7,920 bases of DNA, taken from NCBI GenBank assembly GCA_015490255.1, contig WFYF01000294.1, positions 1 through 7,920 of the forward strand. The letters run 5' to 3'. The notes beneath the pieces are model-generated. The model had not been told where the DNA came from, ran no database searches, and saw only the letters and a list, made by a program, of their open reading frames with translations. A program made the position numbers and the translations under genes. This document shows, in pieces, positions 1-6,082 of this stretch. The stretch is from Caldifarciminota bacterium (GTDB lineage Bacteria; Hydrothermota; Hydrothermia; S141-80). How positions within the stretch are numbered: position 1 is the stretch's first letter; the number at the start of each line of letters is the position of its first letter.

Positions 1-156
1 TCCCTGCCCCTCTATCCATCTTTCGGACCCCTCCGCCCCCTGGTCCGGAGCTGGTGGCGCCTGACGCTGGCCCTGGAGCGAAAAGGGCTCGGCCCCTATA
101 TCGGTGTCACGGTGGGCGTGGCGGCCCGGAAGCCTGCGGCGTCCTCAAAACAGTAG
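1..156 (+). CDS. C-terminal end of an unidentified protein (5' end outside window)
   Basis: An open frame enters from the left edge and ends at a TAG at 154-156, giving the last 51 residues of a protein. The tail contains WWRLTLALERKGLGPYIGV, then a short hydrophobic stretch and a basic ending (ARKPAASSKQ). The pattern of an aromatic/basic helix followed by a beta-strand and a terminal ARKP loosely recalls the last strand of class I SAM-dependent methyltransferases, but this is only an impression and no catalytic motif lies in the window. The gene converges with the beta-CASP RNase gene and the two 3' ends overlap by 12 bases, with no terminator hairpin visible between them. The call rests on the frame being open from the edge and stopping just where the neighbour stops; a chance open frame of this length in GC-rich DNA is possible. 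Confidence 0.45.
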   Translation, partial: SLPLYPSFGPLRPLVRSWWRLTLALERKGLGPYIGVTVGVAARKPAASSKQ

Positions 157-1521
157 GGTCTCCCGATAATGGGGCATGTCCACCCGGTGTCCCCGGGCAA
201 TCAGACGGTCCCGCAGGATCTCCATCTGGTCTTCCTCCCCATGGACCAGAAAAATCCGGGGTCTGTTCTCAAACCGGTCCGACCAGGCCAGGAGTTCGTT
301 CTGTCCGGCGTGGGCGGAAAAACCGTTGATGGTATAGACCCTGGCCCGCACCGCCACGGGTTCTCCAAAGATCTGGACCTCGCGGGCTCCCTCCACGATC
401 TTCCGGCCCAGGGTTCCCCGGGCCTGATAGCCCACCACCACGAGACCGGTCTGTTCTTTCCACAGGTGATGCTTCAGATGATGTTTGATCCGTCCTCCGC
501 TCATCATTCCACTTCCAGCCAGAATGATGGCCCCGCCGTCCACCTCGTTGATCCGCTGGGAAGCCCTCACGCTCCGGGTGAACTGAAGCCCCGGTAACTG
601 GAAGAGGGACCGGCCCCGGGCGCGATGCACTTCCAGGGCTTCCCGGTCAAAGCACTCCGGATGGGCCAGAAAGATCCGGGTGGCGTCAATGGCCAGGGGT
701 GAATCCAGAAACACCGGAACCGATGCGGGAAGGTCTCCGGTCTCCTTGAATTCCCGGAGGACGTAAAGAATTTCCTGGGCTCGCTCCAGCGCAAAGGTGG
801 GAATCAGCACGTTTCCGCCCCGGTCCAGGGTTTCCTGAATGGCCTGGAGAAACTCCCGACGCGTTTCGGTGAAGGGTCTGTGATTCCTCCCACCGTACGT
901 GCTTTCCAGAAACACCGCCTCGGGATCTTTCAGCACCGGGGCGTCCGGATCCCGCACGATGGGCTTGTCCCGATTGCCCAGATCTCCGGAAAACACCAGG
1001 CGGCGCGGCGTTTCAAATTCCACAAAGGCCGAACCCAGGATGTGGCCGGCATCCCGGAAGGTGAAGGTGAAGGGCCCTGCGGTCATGGTCTGACCATAGG
1101 GGACCTCGTGCCAGGGGAGGCGAAAGGTTTCCAGAACGTCTTCCAGTTCGTAAAGGGGTTCAAGGGGAGGAAGCCCTGCCCGTGCCCGGCGGCGGTTTTC
1201 ATAATAGAGATCTTCTTCCTGCACGTGGGCGGCATCCAGAAGCATGATCCGGGCCAGGTCCCGGGTGGCGGCTGTGGAGAAGATTTCTCCCCGGAATCCC
1301 TGACGGACCAGCATGGGAAGGCGACCGATGTGGTCCTGATGGGCGTGGGTGAGAATCACCGCCTGGATCCGGGAAGCCGGGAGGGGCAGAGGATCCCGGC
1401 TGGCCTCTTCCATCTCACCCTGAAACATTCCGGCGTCCAGCAGGATGTGGGCATCTCCTTCCGAAAGGAGATACATGGAGCCTGTCACCGTTCTGGCCGC
1501 TCCGAGGAGTGTGAGTTCCAT
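145..1521 (-). CDS. Beta-CASP metallo-beta-lactamase RNase (CPSF73/Ysh1-like exonuclease, COG1236 type)
   Basis: Predicted zinc-dependent RNA-processing hydrolase of 458 residues, cytoplasmic, with no signal peptide. The N-terminus MELTLLGAARTVTGS is typical of prokaryotic CPSF73 homologues. The metallo-beta-lactamase core shows the HxHxDH motif (H59, H61, D63, H64), motif 3 in DAGHILGSA (H160) and motif 4 in FSGDLGN (D180). An ESTYGGRNH segment (from E206) opens the beta-CASP insert, which includes GSGMMSGGRIKHHL near 337-349. The chain closes with FSAHAGQ (H404) and FLVHGEED (H427). Length and motif order match the full family, so it looks intact. A longer in-frame start at 1701 exists, but the ATG at 1521 is preferred: it has a purine-rich ribosome site just upstream, a promoter lies between the two starts, and family homology begins there. 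It is divergent from the HU gene. Which RNA it processes (mRNA decay or 3' end maturation) cannot be told; the family assignment is secure. Confidence 0.93.
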   Translation of the reverse strand: MELTLLGAARTVTGSMYLLSEGDAHILLDAGMFQGEMEEASRDPLPLPASRIQAVILTHAHQDHIGRLPMLVRQGFRGEIFSTAATRDLARIMLLDAAHVQEEDLYYENRRRARAGLPPLEPLYELEDVLETFRLPWHEVPYGQTMTAGPFTFTFRDAGHILGSAFVEFETPRRLVFSGDLGNRDKPIVRDPDAPVLKDPEAVFLESTYGGRNHRPFTETRREFLQAIQETLDRGGNVLIPTFALERAQEILYVLREFKETGDLPASVPVFLDSPLAIDATRIFLAHPECFDREALEVHRARGRSLFQLPGLQFTRSVRASQRINEVDGGAIILAGSGMMSGGRIKHHLKHHLWKEQTGLVVVGYQARGTLGRKIVEGAREVQIFGEPVAVRARVYTINGFSAHAGQNELLAWSDRFENRPRIFLVHGEEDQMEILRDRLIARGHRVDMPHYRETLLF

Positions 1522-1523
1522 GT

Positions 1524-1535
1524 CCCTTCCCCCTC
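1524..1535 (-). promoter_or_regulatory. Shine-Dalgarno of the beta-CASP RNase gene
   Basis: On the minus strand GAGGGGGAAGGG sits two bases before the ATG at 1521, with the anti-SD-complementary GAGG core about 8-10 bases away. It decides for this ATG over the longer in-frame start at 1701, which would read through this site and the promoter. Confidence 0.7.
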
Positions 1536-1554
1536 TTTTGGCGTGTTCGTTCAT

Positions 1555-1583
1555 ACGGTATGGGCCGGGAAAGGGCGTGTCAA
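1555..1583 (-). promoter_or_regulatory. Predicted sigma70-type promoter for the beta-CASP RNase gene
   Basis: Reading the minus strand, a perfect -35 TTGACA (1583-1578) is followed after exactly 17 bases by TACCGT (1560-1555), which keeps the three most conserved -10 positions (T, A and final T). Transcription would start near 1548, giving a leader of roughly 27 bases containing the Shine-Dalgarno. The -10 is poor in its centre, so strength is uncertain. Confidence 0.55.
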
Positions 1584-1653
1584 GCGAACGACAGAAAACC
1601 CAGCTGCCACGGGCATTTCCGCCGGGAAGGTTTGCGTTTTCCCTCATCAATTC

Positions 1654-1682
1654 TTGAAATTTCTGTGGAGGGTGCGTATAAT
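1654..1682 (+). promoter_or_regulatory. Predicted strong sigma70-type promoter for the HU gene
   Basis: TTGAAA (1654-1659, five of six consensus) and a perfect TATAAT (1677-1682) are separated by 17 bases, the optimal spacing. Transcription would start near 1689-1690, about 30 bases before the HU ATG. The -35 boxes of this promoter and the opposing RNase promoter are about 70 bases apart, so the two polymerase sites are close but do not overlap. Confidence 0.85.
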
Positions 1683-1708
1683 AAACCGCGAACGGGTTCA
1701 AACCGAAC

Positions 1709-1715
1709 GAGGAGG
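1709..1715 (+). promoter_or_regulatory. Shine-Dalgarno of the HU gene
   Basis: GAGGAGG ends six bases before the ATG at 1722. This is a near-perfect anti-SD match at ideal spacing, and it fixes the start against an in-frame ATG at 1560 that lies upstream of the promoter. Confidence 0.85.
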
Positions 1716-1721
1716 TTACCC

Positions 1722-1991
1722 ATGAAGAAGCAGGATCTCGTGTCCAAGGTCGCCGCCCGTGCGGGCCTCCGGAAGAAGGACGCAGAAGCCGCCCTGGACG
1801 CTTTCGTGGACGTGGTGAAGGAGGCCCTGAAGCGCGGGGACACCGTCCGGCTCGTGGGCTTCGGGACCTTCAAGGTCCAGGAGCGCAAGGCTCGGCGGGG
1901 CATCAACCCCCGGACCCGGAAACCCATCCAGATCCCGGCCCGGAAAGTGCCTGTCTTCCGTCCTTCCCCGCGCTTCCGCGACGAGTTCTGA
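1722..1991 (+). CDS. hup: HU/IHF-family histone-like DNA-binding protein
   Basis: An 89-residue nucleoid-associated protein that binds and bends DNA as a dimer; the length is standard for HU. Residues 1-45 form the expected helix-turn-helix dimerisation body (MKKQDLVSKVAARAGLRKKD, then an amphipathic helix to about 38). The family signature follows: GFGTFKVQERKARRG at 46-60, then INPRTRKPIQIPARKVPVF. The flexible beta-arm carries the intercalating proline at P63 in the NP pair. The arm is Arg/Lys rich and ends with FRPSPRFRDEF. HU is favoured over IHF alpha or beta because it is homodimer-like, short and without an extended C-terminus, but sequence alone does not fully exclude an IHF subunit. 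It has its own strong promoter, ribosome site and terminator, so it is probably a highly expressed single-gene unit. Confidence 0.96.
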   Translation: MKKQDLVSKVAARAGLRKKDAEAALDAFVDVVKEALKRGDTVRLVGFGTFKVQERKARRGINPRTRKPIQIPARKVPVFRPSPRFRDEF

Positions 1992-1998
1992 GGTTCTG

Positions 1999-2030
1999 GG
2001 GGGAGGGGAAACCCTCCCCCTTTTTCTTTT
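1999..2030 (+). terminator. Rho-independent terminator after the HU gene
   Basis: GGGGGAGGG (1999-2007) and CCCTCCCCC (2012-2020) form a perfect 9-bp GC-rich stem closed by a GAAA tetraloop, followed directly by TTTTTCTTTT. It begins eight bases after the HU stop. The next gene's likely ATG (2035) follows four bases after the T tract, so this structure separates HU transcription from that gene. Confidence 0.95.
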
Positions 2031-2034
2031 CCCC

Positions 2035-3051
2035 ATGCTCCGGCGATCGTGGGAGCGCATATCTCTTTTTGTGGAAGTTGCCGATGAAATTGAGGGCCCC
2101 CTGCTGGCCCGTGCGCTGAAGGCGCTGGACTTTCACCCCCCGAAAGACCGGACCCGCCGGACCCGGTCTCCCGTGCTGCTCCAGCCCCCCGTCCACCTGG
2201 TCCACCGGGAAAAACCGGTGGAGCTCCGGGCCTATCCCTTCGGGGTGCTGGAAGTGAGCCTTCAGCGAAGCCTCCCCTCTTTTCTTCCGCAGCTGCATGC
2301 TCTCCTCCTGTCCGACATCCCCCCGGAAGCGTATCAATCCCTTCACCGGGCTCTGGAATCCGTGCTTGAGGCGGGCGGTGGGGCGCTGAAAGGCCACGGT
2401 TCCGGCGAGGAAGAACTCTATCGTTTCGTGGTGCTGGTCCCTCGGAAGGGCTATCCTGTCCGGAATCTTCAGGAACGCCTGCCCCTCACCGCATGGCTTC
2501 TGGGCGAGGAGGAGGCGTTTTCCAGGGAAATCCAGGAAGCGGTGCACCGTTCGGCCTTTTCATACACCGCATACGACCTCCTTCTGATCGGCTGGGACCG
2601 GACCGTGCTCGTGGATCCGTGGGAGGAGACCCAGGTGCTGGACGTTGTGGCCTATGCCCTGGCCCAGGATCTGGAACTCTCCACCTTTGACCGGTATCTG
2701 GAAGAGGAAATGGACCGGGTGCACGAGGTTCTGCGGGGACGGCGGGGCTCCCGAAAAGAAATCCGGGAGCTCCGGGAATGGGCGCTGGACTTTCTGGAGG
2801 CGGTGGACCGGGTGCGCGGGGGGATCAAGCTCACCGAAGACCCGTATTACGCCCGGGTGTATGAACGGGCCCTCCGCATTTTCGGTGTGCCCCAGGTGGA
2901 AGCCAGCCTCCAGGCCCGGATGGGTTATCTGGAACGTCTGTTAGAGGTGCTGGAGTCCGAAGAGCGGGATCGCCGGCTGGAAATGGTGGAATGGGGAATC
3001 TTTCTGCTCATTCTGCTGGAAATCCTCCTGTGGGTGAGCGGGTTTGATTAA
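2035..3051 (+). CDS. RMD1/RMND1-superfamily (DUF155-like) protein with C-terminal membrane anchor
   Basis: A 338-residue protein whose second half resembles the RMD1/Sif2/RMND1 (DUF155) superfamily. A central segment near 178-230 holds AYDLLLIGWDRTVLVDP and then DVVAYALAQDLELSTFDRYL. An Arg/Glu-rich helical stretch runs from 230 to 262. An EDPYYARVYERAL segment at 268-280 leads into the long helix with QARMGYLERLLEVLES. The chain ends in the characteristic RLEMVEWGIFLLILLEILLW, a single hydrophobic segment at about 318-334 with almost nothing after it, so the bulk is probably cytoplasmic and tail-anchored in the inner membrane. Eukaryotic relatives act in mitochondrial translation or organelle contacts; the bacterial role is unknown. 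The start is uncertain: the ATG at 2035 has no Shine-Dalgarno and abuts the HU terminator, and an in-frame GTG at 2071 is an alternative. Its TAA overlaps the converging pyrC stop. Confidence 0.8.
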   Translation: MLRRSWERISLFVEVADEIEGPLLARALKALDFHPPKDRTRRTRSPVLLQPPVHLVHREKPVELRAYPFGVLEVSLQRSLPSFLPQLHALLLSDIPPEAYQSLHRALESVLEAGGGALKGHGSGEEELYRFVVLVPRKGYPVRNLQERLPLTAWLLGEEEAFSREIQEAVHRSAFSYTAYDLLLIGWDRTVLVDPWEETQVLDVVAYALAQDLELSTFDRYLEEEMDRVHEVLRGRRGSRKEIRELREWALDFLEAVDRVRGGIKLTEDPYYARVYERALRIFGVPQVEASLQARMGYLERLLEVLESEERDRRLEMVEWGIFLLILLEILLWVSGFD

Positions 3052-4307
3052 CCCCGATAGGCCACCTCTCCGGCCGCCACCGTCAGACGAACCACGCCGA
3101 AAAGCATTTCTCCCATAAGGGGGTTGTTCTTTCCTCTGGAAAACGTGTTCCGGGGGGTGGGCTGCCAGGTGGCCGCAAGATCCACCACCACCAGATCCGC
3201 CCGTTTGCCTTCCTTTAACACGCCCCGATCCCCCAGACCCAGCAGGCGGGCGGGCCGGAGGGTCATCGCCTCCACCAGGGTAGCGAGATCCACCAGGCCG
3301 GGGCGAACCAGGTGGGTGTAGAGGGCTGAAAAGGCCAGATCCAGCCAGGAAAGCCCGAAGGGTGCTTCCAGCCAGTCAAACTCTTTTTCAAACACGGTGT
3401 GGGGGGCGTGGTCCGTGCCCATCACCGTCCAGGTCTCCGGAAGCAGCTTTCGGAGAGCGTCGCGGTCGGCCTCCTCCCGAATAGGGGGGTTGACCTTGAA
3501 CCGGGGGTCAAAGGTTTCCAGAGCCTCATCGGTGAACAGAAGGTGATGAGGTGTGACTTCCGCGGTCACGGGAAGTCCCTCAGCCACAGCCCGCCGGATA
3601 TGGGGCAGGGAGGTGTGTGCGGAAATATGCTGGAGGTGAAGGCGAACTCCGGTGAGGCGGGCCAGGGCCAGATCCCGCACCACGGCAAGCTCCTCGGATT
3701 CCCGCGGAATGCCCGGAAGGCCCAGCTTCAACGCCCGCTCCCCCTGATGGGCCACCCCGCCACGGTGCCAGCGAGGATCTTCCGGGTGGGAGAGAACGGG
3801 ACGGTTGAGCGCTGCGGCCATGGCATAAGCCTGATACGCCACGTGGGCGTCTTCCAGCCACGATCCGTCATCGGTAAAGGCCACCGCGCCGGCTTCGGCG
3901 AGAAGGGGCATTTCCGGGATGGCCCGACCTTTTCGCCCCACACTCAGACACGCGGCGAACCGCACATCCACCGGAAGCTGCCGGGCCTCTTCATAAAGCC
4001 CCCGGAGCAGCTCGGGGCGGTCCAGAGGGGGATCCGTGTTGGGCATGGTCACCACGGTGGTGAAGCCGCCGTGAGCCGCTGCCCGGGCCCCTGTCTCCAG
4101 CGTTTCCTTGTGTTCCTGTCCCGGTGTGCGCAGGTGCACGTGGGGATCAATGAAACCGGGGAACACCGTTCCCTCCACCTCCAGCACCTCGTCCGCTTCG
4201 GTTTCCGGAATTTCCGGCCCCAGCGCCAGGATCCGATCCTCTTCCCACAGCACCGACAGGGGATTGCCATGGAGATCCACCGTTCCGCGCAGGAGTTTCC
4301 GGGCCAT
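3048..4307 (-). CDS. pyrC: Dihydroorotase, class I
   Basis: Catalyses reversible cyclisation of N-carbamoyl-L-aspartate to dihydroorotate, the third step of de novo pyrimidine synthesis, in the cytoplasm. It has 419 residues, the usual class I length. Metal ligands are visible: DPHVHLR (H56, H58), the aspartate of FTDDG (D146/D147), SHPED (H174), LQHISAH (H227) and GTDHAPH (D299). GGFTTVVTMPNT (80-91) and the NPPIR substrate loop (274-278) are also present, and the C-terminal RGKNNPLMGE matches the family. Class I enzymes often assemble with aspartate transcarbamoylase, which fits the position right after pyrB with one base between stop and start. GGAGGG at 4318-4313, inside the last pyrB codons, is its ribosome site. 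The gene looks complete, and its TAA shares a TTAA with the converging DUF155-like gene. Allantoinase or hydantoinase is unlikely given the neighbour and signatures. Confidence 0.96.
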   Translation of the reverse strand: MARKLLRGTVDLHGNPLSVLWEEDRILALGPEIPETEADEVLEVEGTVFPGFIDPHVHLRTPGQEHKETLETGARAAAHGGFTTVVTMPNTDPPLDRPELLRGLYEEARQLPVDVRFAACLSVGRKGRAIPEMPLLAEAGAVAFTDDGSWLEDAHVAYQAYAMAAALNRPVLSHPEDPRWHRGGVAHQGERALKLGLPGIPRESEELAVVRDLALARLTGVRLHLQHISAHTSLPHIRRAVAEGLPVTAEVTPHHLLFTDEALETFDPRFKVNPPIREEADRDALRKLLPETWTVMGTDHAPHTVFEKEFDWLEAPFGLSWLDLAFSALYTHLVRPGLVDLATLVEAMTLRPARLLGLGDRGVLKEGKRADLVVVDLAATWQPTPRNTFSRGKNNPLMGEMLFGVVRLTVAAGEVAYRG

Positions 4308-4308
4308 C

Positions 4309-5244
4309 TTATCCCTCCAGAGGTGGCAAAAGCAGATAAAGAATGGCCATGCGCACGGCCACCCCGTGGGTGACCTGGTCCAGGATCAGGGTGGTTGTCT
4401 CCTCCTCCGCGCCACGCTCCAGTTCCACGCCCCAGTTCACCGGTCCGGGGTGCATGAGCACGCCCCGGATCCTGCGAGCCCGTTCCCGGGTGATGCCATA
4501 GAGCCGGTGATATTCCCGGAGGCTTCCGAAAAAGGAGGCTTCCAGGCGCTCTTTCTGGATCCGGAGAGCCATCACCGCATCCACCGCCTGGAGCAGGTCA
4601 TCCTCCAGCCGGTGCACCACACGAACGTTCCCGAAACGGGTGAATTCAGAGGGGACCAGGGTGGGAGGCCCCACCAGAATCACCTCGGCCCCGAGGGTGG
4701 AAAGGCCAAAGATGTTGGAGCGGGCCACCCGGGAGTGAAGCACATCCCCCACGATGGCCACCCGAAGCCCCCGAACGTCTCCGAAATGTTCCCGCAGGGT
4801 GAAAAGGTCCAGCAGCGCCTGGGTGGGATGCTCATGGGCACCGTCCCCCGCGTTGATCACCGCCGCCCGGGTGTGCCGGGCGAGAAAATGGGGGACTCCG
4901 GGAGCCCGGTGCCGGACCACCACCGCATCCACCCGCATGGCTTCCACGTTGCGAAGGGTGTCCAGCAGGTGTTCCCCTTTCACCACGGAGGAAGACTTTG
5001 GCGAAATGTTCACGAGGTCCGCCGAAAGACGCTTGGCCGCCAGATCAAAGGAGGCCTGGGTCCGGGTAGAAGGCTCAAAAAAAAGGTTGAGCACCGTCCG
5101 TCCACGGAGGGTGGGAAGTTTGGGAATGGGCTGTTTCAGGACCTTGAGGAACCCCCGGGCGGTGTCCAGAATGGCCAGGATGTCCTCTCGGGGGTACCCT
5201 TCCAGACCCAGCAGATGCGGAGAAGAAAGCTGGATCCGCTCCAT
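4309..5244 (-). CDS. pyrB: Aspartate carbamoyltransferase catalytic chain
   Basis: Condenses carbamoyl phosphate and aspartate to N-carbamoyl-aspartate, the second step of pyrimidine synthesis. It has 311 residues, a full-length catalytic chain. The carbamoyl-phosphate site FFEPSTRT is at 55-62 (S59, T60, R61, T62). The SVVKGE loop from the neighbouring subunit is at 86-91 with K89. RHRAPG starts at R111, EHPTQ is at 138-142, the aspartate-binding R228-x-Q230 is in LRIQ, and HPGP is at 265-268. The loop after HPGP reads VNWGVE where related bacterial enzymes usually have VNRGVE (W271). There is no regulatory-chain gene (pyrI) here. The ATG at 5244 follows the preceding stop by one base and has no clear Shine-Dalgarno, so translation is probably coupled to the upstream gene. 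The coding strand has a run of eight T in the FFEP codons. Confidence 0.96.
   Translation of the reverse strand: MERIQLSSPHLLGLEGYPREDILAILDTARGFLKVLKQPIPKLPTLRGRTVLNLFFEPSTRTQASFDLAAKRLSADLVNISPKSSSVVKGEHLLDTLRNVEAMRVDAVVVRHRAPGVPHFLARHTRAAVINAGDGAHEHPTQALLDLFTLREHFGDVRGLRVAIVGDVLHSRVARSNIFGLSTLGAEVILVGPPTLVPSEFTRFGNVRVVHRLEDDLLQAVDAVMALRIQKERLEASFFGSLREYHRLYGITRERARRIRGVLMHPGPVNWGVELERGAEEETTTLILDQVTHGVAVRMAILYLLLPPLEG
4313..4318 (-). promoter_or_regulatory. Shine-Dalgarno of pyrC embedded in the end of pyrB
   Basis: GGAGGG on the minus strand lies five bases before the pyrC ATG and is made of the final Glu-Gly codons of pyrB. The junction reads TAAGATG, so ribosomes finishing pyrB are positioned to restart on pyrC, which would help keep the two subunits in balance. 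Confidence 0.8.
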
Positions 5245-5245
5245 T

Positions 5246-6082
5246 TCAGAGCCCGGCTTTGAGTCCGAGAGAGAATCCGGTCCGGCTTTTCAGAAAACTC
5301 ACCTCACCCACCACCTTGACGAGCGGGAAGGGGGAAAGGAGCAGACCGGCATAGGCCCGGACATAGCCCTGGTTGAGAAAATCCTCGTTCAGGCTGCTGT
5401 AGGATCCTCCCTGGGTGGTGCGCCAGTCCACGGTGAGGCTCCCCCGCTCATAGCCCACGCCGGCGTAAGGCGTGAAGAGCAGGAAGTTTTTGGACACGTC
5501 CAGGCTCATCCGGAGCACCCGGGCCTTCATCCGCACTCCCACATAGTTTCCTCCCTCCTGATAGTCCGCTTCCAGGTCCCCCCACGTGGTGTGGAAAACG
5601 GTGACGGACACTCCGGGAACCGGGGGAATGAGACGGTCCTTCAGAATGCCGACCTTCACACCAAATCCGAATCCTTGGGGGGTGGTGAGGCTGGAGCCCA
5701 GGGCCGAGAGTTTGGTGGAAGGAAGATAGCGCACCAGCACGTCCACCGCGCCCAGCCCCGACAGCACACCGGGAACCAGAGAAAAGCCGTCAAACACGCC
5801 AAACTCTCCCTGGATATAGGGGACCACCAGAAAGCCCTTGAGTTCTCTCGCGGGGTCCGCCGGGTTCACGGACCGGAAGCTCACCATGTTGGTGGCCAGG
5901 GCCACGTCAAAGCGAGGAATGGGAAAGGGCTTCCCGTGGACGGTGGCCGCGGTGATGGTTCCCGAACCCACCAGAAAGAAAAAGGTCCGGGTGGCATCCT
6001 CCGCCAGCGTCACCACCCCCTGGGGAGGAGTCTGGGCCTGGAGAGGCAGACCCAGGAGAAGGAGCCCGATCAGACGTTTCAT
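5246..6082 (-). CDS. Predicted outer-membrane beta-barrel protein (DUF6588-like), function unknown
   Basis: A 278-residue exported protein. The first 16 residues form a signal peptide (K2 R3, then hydrophobic LIGLLLLGLPL, likely cut after A16 in LQA). The mature chain is made of alternating short strands rich in Gly and aromatics, for example LKGFLVVPYIQGEFGV, DVLVRYLPS, GFGFGVKVGIL, NFLLFTPYAGVGYERGSLTV and YVRAYAGLLLSPFPLVKVVG. This alternation, together with no internal hydrophobic helix, suggests a transmembrane barrel in the outer membrane. The ending FSLGLKAGL is barrel-like but lacks a terminal Phe. The RYLP and FGVKVGIL segments recall the DUF6588 barrel family; that assignment is from memory and tentative. 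Start chosen at 6082: it has AGGAGG eight bases upstream and begins exactly at the signal peptide, while a longer frame from 6172 lies inside pth. Its ATG overlaps the pth stop (ATGA), and its own stop is one base before pyrB. Confidence 0.75.
   Translation of the reverse strand: MKRLIGLLLLGLPLQAQTPPQGVVTLAEDATRTFFFLVGSGTITAATVHGKPFPIPRFDVALATNMVSFRSVNPADPARELKGFLVVPYIQGEFGVFDGFSLVPGVLSGLGAVDVLVRYLPSTKLSALGSSLTTPQGFGFGVKVGILKDRLIPPVPGVSVTVFHTTWGDLEADYQEGGNYVGVRMKARVLRMSLDVSKNFLLFTPYAGVGYERGSLTVDWRTTQGGSYSSLNEDFLNQGYVRAYAGLLLSPFPLVKVVGEVSFLKSRTGFSLGLKAGL

Noticed and set aside
1522..1701. N-terminal extension of the RNase to an ATG at 1701
   Set aside because: The extension would read through a predicted promoter and ribosome site and has no family homology. 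The ATG at 1521 matches the usual N-terminus.
1560..1721. N-terminal extension of the HU protein to an ATG at 1560
   Set aside because: It would start upstream of the TATAAT box and give an HU with a 54-residue Arg-rich lead. The ATG at 1722 has an ideal Shine-Dalgarno and gives the standard length.
880..1725. Plus-strand open frame (281 codons) antisense to the beta-CASP RNase
   Set aside because: No family features, and it runs through the divergent promoter region. The minus-strand RNase has every catalytic motif.
1903..2547. Minus-strand open frame (214 codons) opposite the HU 3' end and the DUF155-like gene
   Set aside because: It spans the terminator stem and has no recognisable domain, while the plus-strand protein shows a superfamily-like C-terminus.
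3040..3054. GGGTT/AACCC hairpin at the convergent stop codons as a bidirectional terminator
   Set aside because: The stem is only 5 bp with a 5-base loop and no T tract on either strand, too weak to call.
4108..5262. Plus-strand open frame (384 codons) antisense to pyrC and pyrB
   Set aside because: Pro/His/Gly-rich shadow with no domain; both underlying minus-strand genes are certain.
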